Source of the DNA: JBFHQE01 sp041592335
GTDB taxonomy: Bacteria; Pseudomonadota; Gammaproteobacteria; Thiohalobacterales; Thiohalobacteraceae
Length of the DNA: 22,417 nt
Direction: 5' to 3'
NCBI GenBank assembly: GCA_041592335.1
Contig: JBFHQE010000031.1
Span: 1-22,417 of the forward strand
Below the pieces are notes generated by a model, which saw only the letters and a list, made by a program, of their open reading frames with translations, had not been told where the DNA came from and did no database searches. Shown here in pieces: positions 13,743 through 21,931 of the stretch (positions are counted from its first letter, which is position 1; each line of letters starts with the position of its first letter). Position numbers and translations under genes: made by a program.

Positions 13743-15090
13743 TACCCTGGCGGGTCGTACGCTTGCATTACTGATTGCGATGACGCTGCTGCTCATCATT
13801 GGCAGCAGCGTATTAATACTCGACGAACGACAGGAACGGTTTGACGAACGCAACCGCTTTCACCTAATAGAACGTGTTACAACCCTGGTGAATCTCCTGA
13901 GTGATGCCAACCATGAAGAGCGGCAACGGATTATCCAGCGCGTTTCCAACCAGGGCGATCTTATAGAACTCGGCGCACAGCCCCGGGGCACCGCGCGTCC
14001 CGCGCACCCCCTGGAGCGGGTTATCGGCCAGATGATAAGCCGCAATCTTCGTAACCAGGATTATCACTCCGTCAGGGTTAAAGTGGCCATGAAGAACCGG
14101 AACAACCCGGTCTTCAACTCCGATAGACGCCACGAAAGCGCCCACGTACATGACCTGGAAAGCATCGACATCTCCGTCAGACTCCGGGATGGAAACTGGG
14201 TCAATATTCATACGGAAAATTTTGAAGGCCCTCCACCCTGGGCGCGCAAAACGGTCCAGTTACTGTTATTACTGTTAACCCTGCTGATCATCAGTGGCCT
14301 CATCATTTCAAAACGCATGGCCCGCCCCATGGCACAATTAGCCGATGCCGCAAGCCGTTTTGGACTGGGTCGCACCATTACCCCGCTGCCTGAAACAGGA
14401 CCACGCGAGGTTCGCAACACCATACGCGCGTTCAACCAGATGCAGGAGCGCCTGGAAAAACACATATCAGACCGCTCCCTGATGCTGGCTGCCGTTTCGC
14501 ATGACCTGCGCACACCCATCACGACTCTACGACTGCGCGCGGAATATATAGACGATGACGAGACGCGCGAAAAAACCCTGGCGACCCTTTCGGAGATGGA
14601 GAACATCCTGTCCAACACGCTGAGCTTTGCACGCGATGAGGCCGCCGACGAGAAAACACGTTCAACCGATATCGCCGCGCTACTGATGACGCTGACAGAC
14701 GAACATTCCGATCTTGGAGGCAAGGTTCAGTATCAGGGGCCCGACAGGCTAATCTATGAGTGCCGTCCTGTATCGTTGAAACGTGCGTTGAATAACATTA
14801 TCGACAACGCGCTCAAATATGGCGCACAGGCTTACGTGACACTGACTGAGAAAAACAAGCTCATTGAAATAACGATCGATGACAATGGCCCGGGTATACC
14901 TGAAGCCAATATCGAAGATGTCTTCACCCCTTTCTTCCGGCTGGAGAATTCCCGAAACCGTGCAACAGGCGGGGCTGGATTAGGGCTTGCCGTGGCAAGA
15001 ACGGTTATCCATGCTCACGGTGGGAGGCTAATACTCAATAACCGAAAAGAAGGCGGGCTACGCGCCTCTATTTCCTTACCGCTAAGCTAA
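13726..15090 (+). CDS. EnvZ-like sensor histidine kinase
   Basis: This 454-aa inner-membrane kinase has TM1 at about 12-32, a periplasmic domain of about 140 residues, TM2 at about 176-195, a HAMP domain (196-248), a HisKA domain with the phosphorylated His259 in AAVSHDLRTP, and an ATPase domain with DNGPGIPE and GGAGLGLAVAR. The periplasmic part is rich in basic and histidine residues (for example DRRHESAHVHD at 133-143), which could bind metal or respond to charge. That is a guess. The start at 13726 is taken because it is followed directly by the first membrane helix and overlaps the response regulator by 17 bp. The frame is open further upstream but only through the regulator gene. Confidence 0.92.
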   Translation: MRLYPDTLAGRTLALLIAMTLLLIIGSSVLILDERQERFDERNRFHLIERVTTLVNLLSDANHEERQRIIQRVSNQGDLIELGAQPRGTARPAHPLERVIGQMISRNLRNQDYHSVRVKVAMKNRNNPVFNSDRRHESAHVHDLESIDISVRLRDGNWVNIHTENFEGPPPWARKTVQLLLLLLTLLIISGLIISKRMARPMAQLADAASRFGLGRTITPLPETGPREVRNTIRAFNQMQERLEKHISDRSLMLAAVSHDLRTPITTLRLRAEYIDDDETREKTLATLSEMENILSNTLSFARDEAADEKTRSTDIAALLMTLTDEHSDLGGKVQYQGPDRLIYECRPVSLKRALNNIIDNALKYGAQAYVTLTEKNKLIEITIDDNGPGIPEANIEDVFTPFFRLENSRNRATGGAGLGLAVARTVIHAHGGRLILNNRKEGGLRASISLPLS

Positions 15091-15135
15091 TGCCGCCGCC
15101 GATAGCCCGAGGAGCTTGCAATATTCGGAAGGGAT

Positions 15136-15151
15136 TTTGACGGTAGTCAAA
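15136..15151 (+). promoter_or_regulatory. FNR/DNR-like operator of the P-type ATPase gene
   Basis: TTTGACGGTAGTCAAA has 6-bp perfect arms and the same TTTGAC-N4-GTCAAA form as the nnrS operator. A good -10 hexamer, TATACT, lies at 15172-15177. That puts the box centre at about -41 relative to a start near 15184, the class II activator position. The leader would be about 68 bases. Confidence 0.6.
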
Positions 15152-15251
15152 TTTCCTTTCTACTCACTTTCTATACTGTTATCAATCGCTGTCATCCTCT
15201 TTAGAATGCGAAATGGGTTGATTCATTACAGGACAAATTCGGGGTGCAAGC

Positions 15252-17993
15252 ATGGCAAACGAACTGAAGCCCGACCAACAACACTGGCATTCACTGACCA
15301 TAAACAAGGTATTCAGTGAACGGCAGTCCACCCAGGATGGACTCTCCGGTAATGAAGTCGCCCAGCGGCAAAAGGATTATGGACTGAATCGTCTTCGTCC
15401 CGCCAAACGCCAGAGCGCGCTTAAACGCTTCCTCGAACAATTCAACAATGTACTGATTTATGTTTTGCTTGCCGCCGCGCTGGTAACGGCCCTGCTGGCT
15501 CACTGGATTGATAGCGGCGTAATTCTGGGTGTCGTCATCATCAATGCAATCATCGGCTTCATCCAGGAAGGCAAGGCGGAAAAAGCCCTCGACGCGATAC
15601 GCAATATGCTTTCCCACCAGGCCACGGTGAAGCGCGATGGTAAATTTGTCACGGTGCCCGCTGAAGAACTGGTGCCCGGCGACATCATCCAGCTGCAATC
15701 CGGCGACAAGGTGCCGGCCGACCTCAGGCTGTTCAAGGTCAAGGAACTCAGAATTGAAGAGGCTATGCTGACCGGTGAGTCCTTACCCGCCAGTAAAAGC
15801 ATTGAACCCGTGGCGGAAGACGTTGGCATCGGCGACCGCAATTGCCTGGCGTATTCCGGCACGCTGGTGACCTACGGCCAGGGACAGGGAGTGGTTATCG
15901 CCACTGGGGACGATACGGAAATTGGTCGTATCAGCGGCATGCTTAGCAACGTGGAAACCCTCACCACTCCCCTGCTGCGCCAGATGGCGACCTTTGGCCA
16001 GTGGCTAACCATTGCCATTGGCGTAATTGCCTCCTTAACGTTCGCCTACGGCATAGTTGTGCATGGCTCGCCGGTAACTGAAATGTTCATGGCGGCAGTT
16101 GGACTTGCCGTTGCGGGTATACCGGAAGGACTGCCCGCTATTATGACTATTACCCTGGCGATCGGCGTGCAGCGCATGGCAAAAAAGAATGCCATTATCC
16201 GCCGCCTGCCGGCCGTTGAGACACTGGGTTCGGTCACCGTCATCTGTTCCGATAAAACCGGCACGCTCACCCGAAATGAAATGACGGTGAAGTCGCTGGC
16301 GACCGGCGCCGGGTTTTACGAAATCAGCGGCGTTGGCTACAACCCCCACGGTACTTTCAGCCTGGACGGTCACACGGTTCCGACCGATGAATCTCCCTTG
16401 TTGCGCGAGATCGCCCAGGCGGGACTGTTATGCAATGACGCGAGCATTACCTCCAAGGATGGGCATTGGACAATGCAGGGCGACCCAACTGAAGGTGCCC
16501 TGGTGAGCCTGGCGCTCAAGGCCGGACTTTCCCAGGATCACATCCACTCGCAGTTCCCGCGCGTCGACACCATTCCATTTGAATCGGAACATCGCTTCAT
16601 GGCCACCCTGCACCATGATCATGCCGGTCATGGCTTCATTTACCTGAAAGGAGCACCGGAGAAGATCCTGACCATGTGTCACCGGCAACGCATGAACGGC
16701 GACGATGCTCCACTGGACAAGCACTTTTGGGAAAAGGCCATGCACGCCATCGCTTCCCGAGGCCAACGCCTGTTAGCGATAGCGTTCCGCTCCGCGCCCG
16801 CCGCGCAGAACACCCTGACTTTTAATGATGTTGAAGCCGGACTGACCTTGCTCGGTATCGTTGGCATCATCGACCCGCCAAGGGAAGAAGCCATCCATGC
16901 CGTTGAAACCTGTCAGACAGCGGGTATCCGCGTCAAGATGATCACCGGGGACCATGCCGTCACGGCCAAATCGATTGGCGCCCAAATGGGCATCGGCGAT
17001 GGCGTGACCGCAATCAACGGCGCGGACATGGAACGAATGAGTGAAGAGGAGTTGGCGCGGGCGGTGATGGAAACCGATGTCTTTGCGCGCGTGTCGCCGG
17101 AACAAAAACTGAAACTGGTCACTGTATTGCAGGCGAATGGCGAAGTTGTTTCTATGACAGGCGATGGCGTCAATGACGCACCGGCATTGAAACGTGCCGA
17201 TATTGGCGTTGCCATGGGCATGAAAGGCACCGAGGTTGCCAAGGAAGCGGCGGAAATGGTGCTGACCGACGACAACTTCGCATCGATATCCCATGCGGTC
17301 GAGGAAGGAAGAACGGTTTATGACAACCTGAAGAAGTCCATTCTGTTCGTATTACCGACCAATGGCGGCGAGGCATTCACGATCATTGCAGCCATTGTCA
17401 TGGGCAGGATGTTGCCCATCACACCGGCGCAAATTTTATGGGTCAACATGATCACGGCCGTGACACTGGCACTGACCCTCGCGTTCGAGCCACCGGAACG
17501 CAATGTCATGCAACGCCCGCCTCGTGAACCGAGAGAACCCCTGCTATCCGGCTTCCTGATCTGGCGCATCATATTTGTTTCGCTCATCCTGGTGACCGGA
17601 ACATTCGGGTTATTCATTTGGGAAAGGGATCAAGGCGCATCAATCGAACTGGCGCGCACGGTTGCCGTAAACACGCTGGTAATGTTCGAGATATTTTATC
17701 TGTTCTCCGCGCGCCACCTGTTCGATACCGCCCTGTCCCGCGAAGGTCTGTTTGGGAACCGTTACGTTATTTATGCCATCGGCATTCTGATCCTGTTCCA
17801 GCTGGCGTTCACCTACGCATCACCGGCTCAAACACTATTCGCGACCAGGGCCTTACCGCTTGATGCCTGGCTGCGCATCATCGGCGTGGCCTGTTCGGTA
17901 TTTTTCCTGGTTGAATTCGAGAAGTTTCTGTTAAGGAAGTTCTGGCTGAAGCCTTCGCCAGGCGATGAAGAAAGCCGGACTACTAGCGCATAG
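15252..17993 (+). CDS. P2-type cation-transporting ATPase
   Basis: This 913-aa P-type ATPase has every catalytic element: TGES (174-177), the phosphorylated Asp334 in CSDKTGTLT, KGAPE (466-470), TGDH (565-568) and TGDGVNDAP (636-644). PEGLPA in M4 (291-296) and AVETLGS after it place it with the Ca2+/Na+/K+ (type II) pumps rather than heavy-metal pumps. In M5 the Asn704 and Glu707 equivalents of SERCA are present. In M6 the run is LWVNMITAVTLA, so the SERCA Asp800 position is Ala736. The ion is therefore uncertain, and calcium with SERCA-like stoichiometry is unlikely. The gene stands alone and is preceded by an FNR-like operator, which suggests control by low oxygen or NO. Confidence 0.9.
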   Translation: MANELKPDQQHWHSLTINKVFSERQSTQDGLSGNEVAQRQKDYGLNRLRPAKRQSALKRFLEQFNNVLIYVLLAAALVTALLAHWIDSGVILGVVIINAIIGFIQEGKAEKALDAIRNMLSHQATVKRDGKFVTVPAEELVPGDIIQLQSGDKVPADLRLFKVKELRIEEAMLTGESLPASKSIEPVAEDVGIGDRNCLAYSGTLVTYGQGQGVVIATGDDTEIGRISGMLSNVETLTTPLLRQMATFGQWLTIAIGVIASLTFAYGIVVHGSPVTEMFMAAVGLAVAGIPEGLPAIMTITLAIGVQRMAKKNAIIRRLPAVETLGSVTVICSDKTGTLTRNEMTVKSLATGAGFYEISGVGYNPHGTFSLDGHTVPTDESPLLREIAQAGLLCNDASITSKDGHWTMQGDPTEGALVSLALKAGLSQDHIHSQFPRVDTIPFESEHRFMATLHHDHAGHGFIYLKGAPEKILTMCHRQRMNGDDAPLDKHFWEKAMHAIASRGQRLLAIAFRSAPAAQNTLTFNDVEAGLTLLGIVGIIDPPREEAIHAVETCQTAGIRVKMITGDHAVTAKSIGAQMGIGDGVTAINGADMERMSEEELARAVMETDVFARVSPEQKLKLVTVLQANGEVVSMTGDGVNDAPALKRADIGVAMGMKGTEVAKEAAEMVLTDDNFASISHAVEEGRTVYDNLKKSILFVLPTNGGEAFTIIAAIVMGRMLPITPAQILWVNMITAVTLALTLAFEPPERNVMQRPPREPREPLLSGFLIWRIIFVSLILVTGTFGLFIWERDQGASIELARTVAVNTLVMFEIFYLFSARHLFDTALSREGLFGNRYVIYAIGILILFQLAFTYASPAQTLFATRALPLDAWLRIIGVACSVFFLVEFEKFLLRKFWLKPSPGDEESRTTSA

Positions 17994-18020
17994 CCAGGCT
18001 AAGGATTTTCACCGGAGAAT

Positions 18021-18419
18021 TCAGTCGGGCTTGAAAGAATAGAGCTTCTTGTCGGGTATGACGCCACGCACGCCACCCTTGGGATTCTCGACATCGCCCT
18101 TGTAGCGCGGTATCACGTGGATATGCAGATGATGGATGGACTGACCGGCCGCAGTGCCAACATTGATGCCGATGTTATAGCCATCCGGGTGATACTTGCT
18201 ATCGCAGATTTCCTTGCCACGCGCGACCAGTTTCCATAAATCAACCAGTTCCTCGTCGTTGATTTCGAAATAGCTGGCGAAATGGCGATAGGGAATCACC
18301 AGGAAGTGGCCTTCACTGGCGGGGTGTCGATCCCATGCCGCGAAACCGTATTCGCTTTCCAGCATCAGTTGGCGGCCGGGTTTCGACACACAGAATCGGC
18401 AGTCATTATCAGCCGTCAT
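18021..18419 (-). CDS. HIT family nucleotide-binding protein
   Basis: This protein of about 132 aa has the histidine triad HLHIHVI in SIHHLHIHVIPRY near its C-terminus, and CRFC near its N-terminus like many HIT proteins. HIT enzymes hydrolyse or transfer nucleoside monophosphates from phosphoramidates, sulfates or dinucleotides. Some of them act on adenosine 5'-phosphosulfate, which is of interest next to an APS reductase locus. The start at 18419 is preferred because a purine-rich stretch (GGAGCGGGA) precedes it. An in-frame ATG at 18440 would add seven residues. The gene follows the SlyD-like gene on the same strand by a few tens of bases and is probably cotranscribed. Confidence 0.88.
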   Translation of the reverse strand: MTADNDCRFCVSKPGRQLMLESEYGFAAWDRHPASEGHFLVIPYRHFASYFEINDEELVDLWKLVARGKEICDSKYHPDGYNIGINVGTAAGQSIHHLHIHVIPRYKGDVENPKGGVRGVIPDKKLYSFKPD

Positions 18420-18467
18420 TGTTGATCCCGCTCCGCCCATCTAATTACCCGCCCCTGTCATCGACAT

Positions 18468-18992
18468 TTATTGCAAGGGAACGGCATTGGCGCCTTCCAC
18501 GTCGGGGATTTCATCCACCTTGCCACCGTACTCGATCTCTTCCTCGGTGGCGTCGCGCACCATGAGAATTTCAAGTTTGAATACCACTTCGCGGCCACAC
18601 AGCGGATTATTGCCGTCAATTGTGATCACATCGCCGGCAATACGGGTCACGATAAAGGTGCGTGTCTGCCCCTTGTCATTTTCCATCAGGATGGCCGTAC
18701 CCACTTCGCGGTACTCTTCCGGGACGTTATTGATGCTCTCGTTGATGACCAGCGATTCATCACGTGGACCATAGAGCAGATTGCAGTCGATTGGCACATC
18801 AATCGTGTCACCGGCCACCTTACCTGCGAGTTCAGCCATAACGGCCGGCGCCAGAATTTCATTGACGCCGTGCACATACCCGATCGGGTATTCCACCTCG
18901 GTCAGGACACTATCGGTCTTGACGTCGATAACCTTGTATTTCAGTTCGACGTATTTTCCATCACCTATAACGTCTTTGATAATTTCTGTCAT
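18468..18992 (-). CDS. SlyD-like FKBP-type peptidyl-prolyl isomerase
   Basis: This 174-aa protein follows the SlyD plan. Two FKBP strands surround an inserted flap domain (about 75-130), then comes ITIDGNNPLCGREVVFKLEI and the closing RDATEEEIEYGG, which mirrors the SlyD segment ending in REATEEEL. The N-terminal YPIGYVHGVNEI matches the SlyD active-site region. It lacks the long histidine/cysteine-rich metal-binding tail of E. coli SlyD, ending instead with a short acidic tail. SlyD proteins combine prolyl isomerase and chaperone activity. The gene lies 25 bp after the 129-aa gene in the apr neighbourhood, so it may help mature or assemble those proteins, but this is inference. Confidence 0.9.
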   Translation of the reverse strand: MTEIIKDVIGDGKYVELKYKVIDVKTDSVLTEVEYPIGYVHGVNEILAPAVMAELAGKVAGDTIDVPIDCNLLYGPRDESLVINESINNVPEEYREVGTAILMENDKGQTRTFIVTRIAGDVITIDGNNPLCGREVVFKLEILMVRDATEEEIEYGGKVDEIPDVEGANAVPLQ

Positions 18993-19017
18993 GACAGTCT
19001 CGTTCTATTTCGGATAG

Positions 19018-19407
19018 TTAGAATATGGATGCGGCAAAGATCTTCACTTCACCTTCTTCATAACCGATGACCATACGTCCCAACCATTCGCCTTCTTTCT
19101 TGGTACTTCTCATGCGGTACAGACAGGTTACATGCTGGCCACGACGAATATACCCGAGGAAATCGTAGTTCGGATCCAGGTTACGGGTTAATTCGCTGTT
19201 CGCAAACTGCTTGCCTACTTCAACCTCATTCAGGCCAAACAGCAGATTGTAGGAGAAATGGCGGACAAATTTTCCGTACTGGCCCTTGTTGGAGTACTTG
19301 ACCAGGTCATCCCACATAGGCTGCGCCACTTCAGTGAGCTCTTCATCCGACAGCGTAATAATATTCTTTACTGACGTATCTTCTTGCTTTGCAATTTCTT
19401 GATTCAT
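19018..19407 (-). CDS. Conserved-looking protein of the apr locus, function unknown
   Basis: This 129-aa soluble protein has no signal peptide or membrane helix. After a polar N-terminus there is a helix-rich part (SDEELTEVAQPMWDDLVKY, GQYGKFVRHFSYNLLFG) and then several likely beta strands (YDFLGYIRRGQHVTCLYRMR, EWLGRMVIGYEEGEVKIFAA). A helix followed by a curved sheet would suit an NTF2-like cone fold, but I cannot confirm it. The gene lies downstream of the apr terminator hairpin on the same strand and is followed closely by the SlyD-like gene. It is well translated by appearance (clean codon use, good start region). No homologue with a known function comes to mind. Confidence 0.75.
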   Translation of the reverse strand: MNQEIAKQEDTSVKNIITLSDEELTEVAQPMWDDLVKYSNKGQYGKFVRHFSYNLLFGLNEVEVGKQFANSELTRNLDPNYDFLGYIRRGQHVTCLYRMRSTKKEGEWLGRMVIGYEEGEVKIFAASIF

Positions 19408-19462
19408 TGATCGATCCTCTACACCAGAAAGCTTCTGGAAATTTAGGAATCCAAAAACCTAA

Positions 19463-19496
19463 AAAGAGATCAACAAAATAATTTGTTGATCTCTTT
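19463..19496 (-). terminator. Strong hairpin terminator after aprA
   Basis: A perfect 15-bp stem (19463-19477 with 19482-19496) closes a 4-base loop, 26 bp after the aprA stop. On the minus strand the descending arm TTGATCTCTTT runs straight into a T-rich tract, TTAGGTTTTTGG. It would end aprMBA transcription and also protect the 3' end of a very abundant message. Read-through would feed the three genes beyond it. Confidence 0.9.
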
Positions 19497-19522
19497 CAGG
19501 TTAAAGCCTTAGCTAACAGGTA

Positions 19523-21409
19523 TTAACTGGCTTTCTTTTGCTCGTCCTTATCATCAACGATGTGATACAGCGGAGCCTTCTCCATGGTGTATTCACCCGT
19601 CTGCGGATCGCGACGTGACACAGTCAATACGTGCCAGTTGTCATCGTCCACCTTCAAGGCGTCGCCACGGTAGTAGTAGCCCGGCCAACGTGTTTCCTTA
19701 CGGAACAGGGTGTGATGGAAGACGGCTTCAGCAGTCATATGACGATGCTTCAGTTCCCAGGCGCGCAGCAGTTCGTGAATGTTTTCTGCCGCTACCTTTT
19801 CCAGATCCTCTTCCAGGATCTTCATCTTCTTCAGACCAATGTTCAGCAATTTCTCGTTGGTCATGTAGCTAACGGTTACACCACCGCAGTATTCGTCCAT
19901 CAGCTTCTGCAGACGGTCGAGACCCTGACGCGGATTGATGTAATTCGGGTTAACCGAACCAGCAGTGATCTCGTTGCGATAGACCTTGTAGTGTTCCATC
20001 GGCTTGTAGATCTCTTTCTTACGGCGGTTAATCTGCTCGTCAGATACACGGATACCATCGGCCTTACCGTCATCGATGTACTGGCAGGCAGCCTTGGCAG
20101 CCAGACGACCTTCGGTGAAGGAACCGGAAGAGAACGCATGCGGTGTACCGCCGACTGCGTCACCGGCACCAAACAGGCCTTCAACGGTAGTCATACGGTT
20201 GTAACCCCAGTAGTACTCTGGCGGAGACAGGTCAGACGGACCTGAACACCATGCACCACAACCGGTTGCGTGTGAACCCATTACGTATGGCTCGGATGTG
20301 GTCAGTTCCGGGTTTTCGTACTTCGGATCAACGTCAGTCGCTGCCCAGAGTACCGCCTGACCAACAGTCATACCCAGGAAGTTATGCCAACCGATTTCTT
20401 CCAGATGCGGATCCTGGAAGGCTTCCATGGTAACCATGTGGATCGGACCACGACCAGCATTCACTTCGTTGATGAATGCGTGGTTACGCAGACAGGTTGG
20501 AATCGGACGGTGTGTGCGGTGAGACGCTTCAACATCCAGGTAGCGCTTGCCAACCATTTCTTCCAGAGCCGGGAACCACTTTGATTCATACTCTTCGCCA
20601 AGACCGTTCTGAGTGTAGGTCTTGAGGTGCAGGAAGTACGCGCCAACAGGGCCGTAACCGTCCTTGAAGCGCGCCAGTACGATGCGGTTTTCCATCTGGG
20701 TCATCTTGGCGCCAGCGCCGATCAACAGACCGTAAGCTGAACCTGAAGACCATGGTGCGTACCATACACGACCCGCGCCTTCACCTACTGAACGTGGCTT
20801 GTAGATGTTGGATGCGCCGCCCGCGGCTACGACAACTGACTTGGACTTGAATACGTGATAATCGCCTGTGCGCACGTTAAAGCCAACAGCACCCGCTACG
20901 CGGTTCGGCTTGCTTTCGTCCATCAACAGATGAGTTACACATACACGGTTGTATACCTTGTCAGCTGATTTCTTCGCTGCTTCCGCAACGATCGGCTTGT
21001 AAGATTCACCGTGAATCATGATCTGCCAACGACCTTCACGCTGGTAAGCGCCGGTCTTCGGATTGCGCATCAGCGGCAGACCCCATTCTTCGAACTGGTG
21101 AACAGCGGAGTCAACGTGACGCGCCATGTCGAACAGCAAGTCTTCGCGAACCATACCCATAAGGTCGATACGCGCATAGCGAACGTGATCTTCCGGATTG
21201 TTTTCACCGAAACGGGTACCCATGTAGCAGTTGATTGCGTACAGACCCTGAGCCACCGCGCCGGAACGGTCGATGTTGGCTTTTTCAGCGATAACGATCT
21301 TCTTGTCCTGACCCCAGTAACGCGCTTCCCAGGCAGCACCGGTGCCGCCGAGGCCCGCACCGCAGACCAGGATATCGATATTATCTTCTACAACAGTTTT
21401 GTAACCCAT
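19523..21409 (-). CDS. aprA: Adenylylsulfate (APS) reductase alpha subunit
   Basis: This 628-aa FAD-containing subunit interconverts APS and sulfite plus AMP. In a sulfur oxidiser it runs toward APS. The N-terminal dinucleotide fold is DILVCGAGLGGTGAAWEA (9-26), followed by RSGAVAQGLYAINC, which is the FAD-binding region of the fumarate reductase/AprA family. The active-site area includes WYAPWSSGSAYGLLIGAG and the ARFKDGYGPVG segment. CGAWCSGPSDLSPPEYYWGY is also typical of AprA. The length is normal. Its ATG overlaps the aprB stop (TAATG), giving tight coupling of the two subunits. The gene uses codons typical of highly expressed genes. Confidence 0.98.
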   Translation of the reverse strand: MGYKTVVEDNIDILVCGAGLGGTGAAWEARYWGQDKKIVIAEKANIDRSGAVAQGLYAINCYMGTRFGENNPEDHVRYARIDLMGMVREDLLFDMARHVDSAVHQFEEWGLPLMRNPKTGAYQREGRWQIMIHGESYKPIVAEAAKKSADKVYNRVCVTHLLMDESKPNRVAGAVGFNVRTGDYHVFKSKSVVVAAGGASNIYKPRSVGEGAGRVWYAPWSSGSAYGLLIGAGAKMTQMENRIVLARFKDGYGPVGAYFLHLKTYTQNGLGEEYESKWFPALEEMVGKRYLDVEASHRTHRPIPTCLRNHAFINEVNAGRGPIHMVTMEAFQDPHLEEIGWHNFLGMTVGQAVLWAATDVDPKYENPELTTSEPYVMGSHATGCGAWCSGPSDLSPPEYYWGYNRMTTVEGLFGAGDAVGGTPHAFSSGSFTEGRLAAKAACQYIDDGKADGIRVSDEQINRRKKEIYKPMEHYKVYRNEITAGSVNPNYINPRQGLDRLQKLMDEYCGGVTVSYMTNEKLLNIGLKKMKILEEDLEKVAAENIHELLRAWELKHRHMTAEAVFHHTLFRKETRWPGYYYRGDALKVDDDNWHVLTVSRRDPQTGEYTMEKAPLYHIVDDKDEQKKAS

Positions 21410-21894
21410 TAGTAACCCTCCACACCTGCGATCATCTTCAGTCCATTGGACTCGAGGGTATGGATATCACCATCGTCGAGACGAATGTACTTTGGTTCAT
21501 TGAACAGCAGCTGGCTGTCACGCATTTCCTTGGAAGGACCAGTCACATCGCGCAACTGCGGGATGTGCTTGCCCCACGGCTTGGTGGTGATCGGCGCCAG
21601 CAGATCCATGTCTTTCTTGCCGTTGCGGAACTTGATGCGCCAGGCGATAACACCCTTTTCTTCGTCACGTACTACGCGAACGCTGTGACCGAGAGGTGCG
21701 AAGTCGGCATAACCGCGCACGTCGATAGCGTGATGCGGGCAGGCCTTAACGCAGGAGTAGCACTCCCAGCACATGTTAGGTTCGATGTTGTAAGCACGGC
21801 GAGTGACTTTGTCGATGTGCATGATGTCTGAAGGACAGATGTCAACGCAGTGTCCACAGCCATCGCAACGAGTCATATATACAAAAGTAGGCAT
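21409..21894 (-). CDS. aprB: Adenylylsulfate (APS) reductase beta subunit
   Basis: This 161-aa iron-sulfur subunit carries two [4Fe-4S] clusters. Their ligands are Cys10, 13, 16 and Cys52, and Cys42, 45, 48 and Cys20, in the motifs CDGCGHCVDICP and CWECYSCVKACP. The remainder of the protein is the usual C-terminal tail that wraps around AprA (LLAPITTKPWGKH). It passes electrons between the AprA flavin and the membrane side, here presumably through AprM. It begins 37 bp after aprM and overlaps aprA by one base in a TAATG junction. Confidence 0.98.
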   Translation of the reverse strand: MPTFVYMTRCDGCGHCVDICPSDIMHIDKVTRRAYNIEPNMCWECYSCVKACPHHAIDVRGYADFAPLGHSVRVVRDEEKGVIAWRIKFRNGKKDMDLLAPITTKPWGKHIPQLRDVTGPSKEMRDSQLLFNEPKYIRLDDGDIHTLESNGLKMIAGVEGY

Positions 21895-21931
21895 GATATT
21901 CCTCTATCTATCTAATTCGGTTAATACAGCT

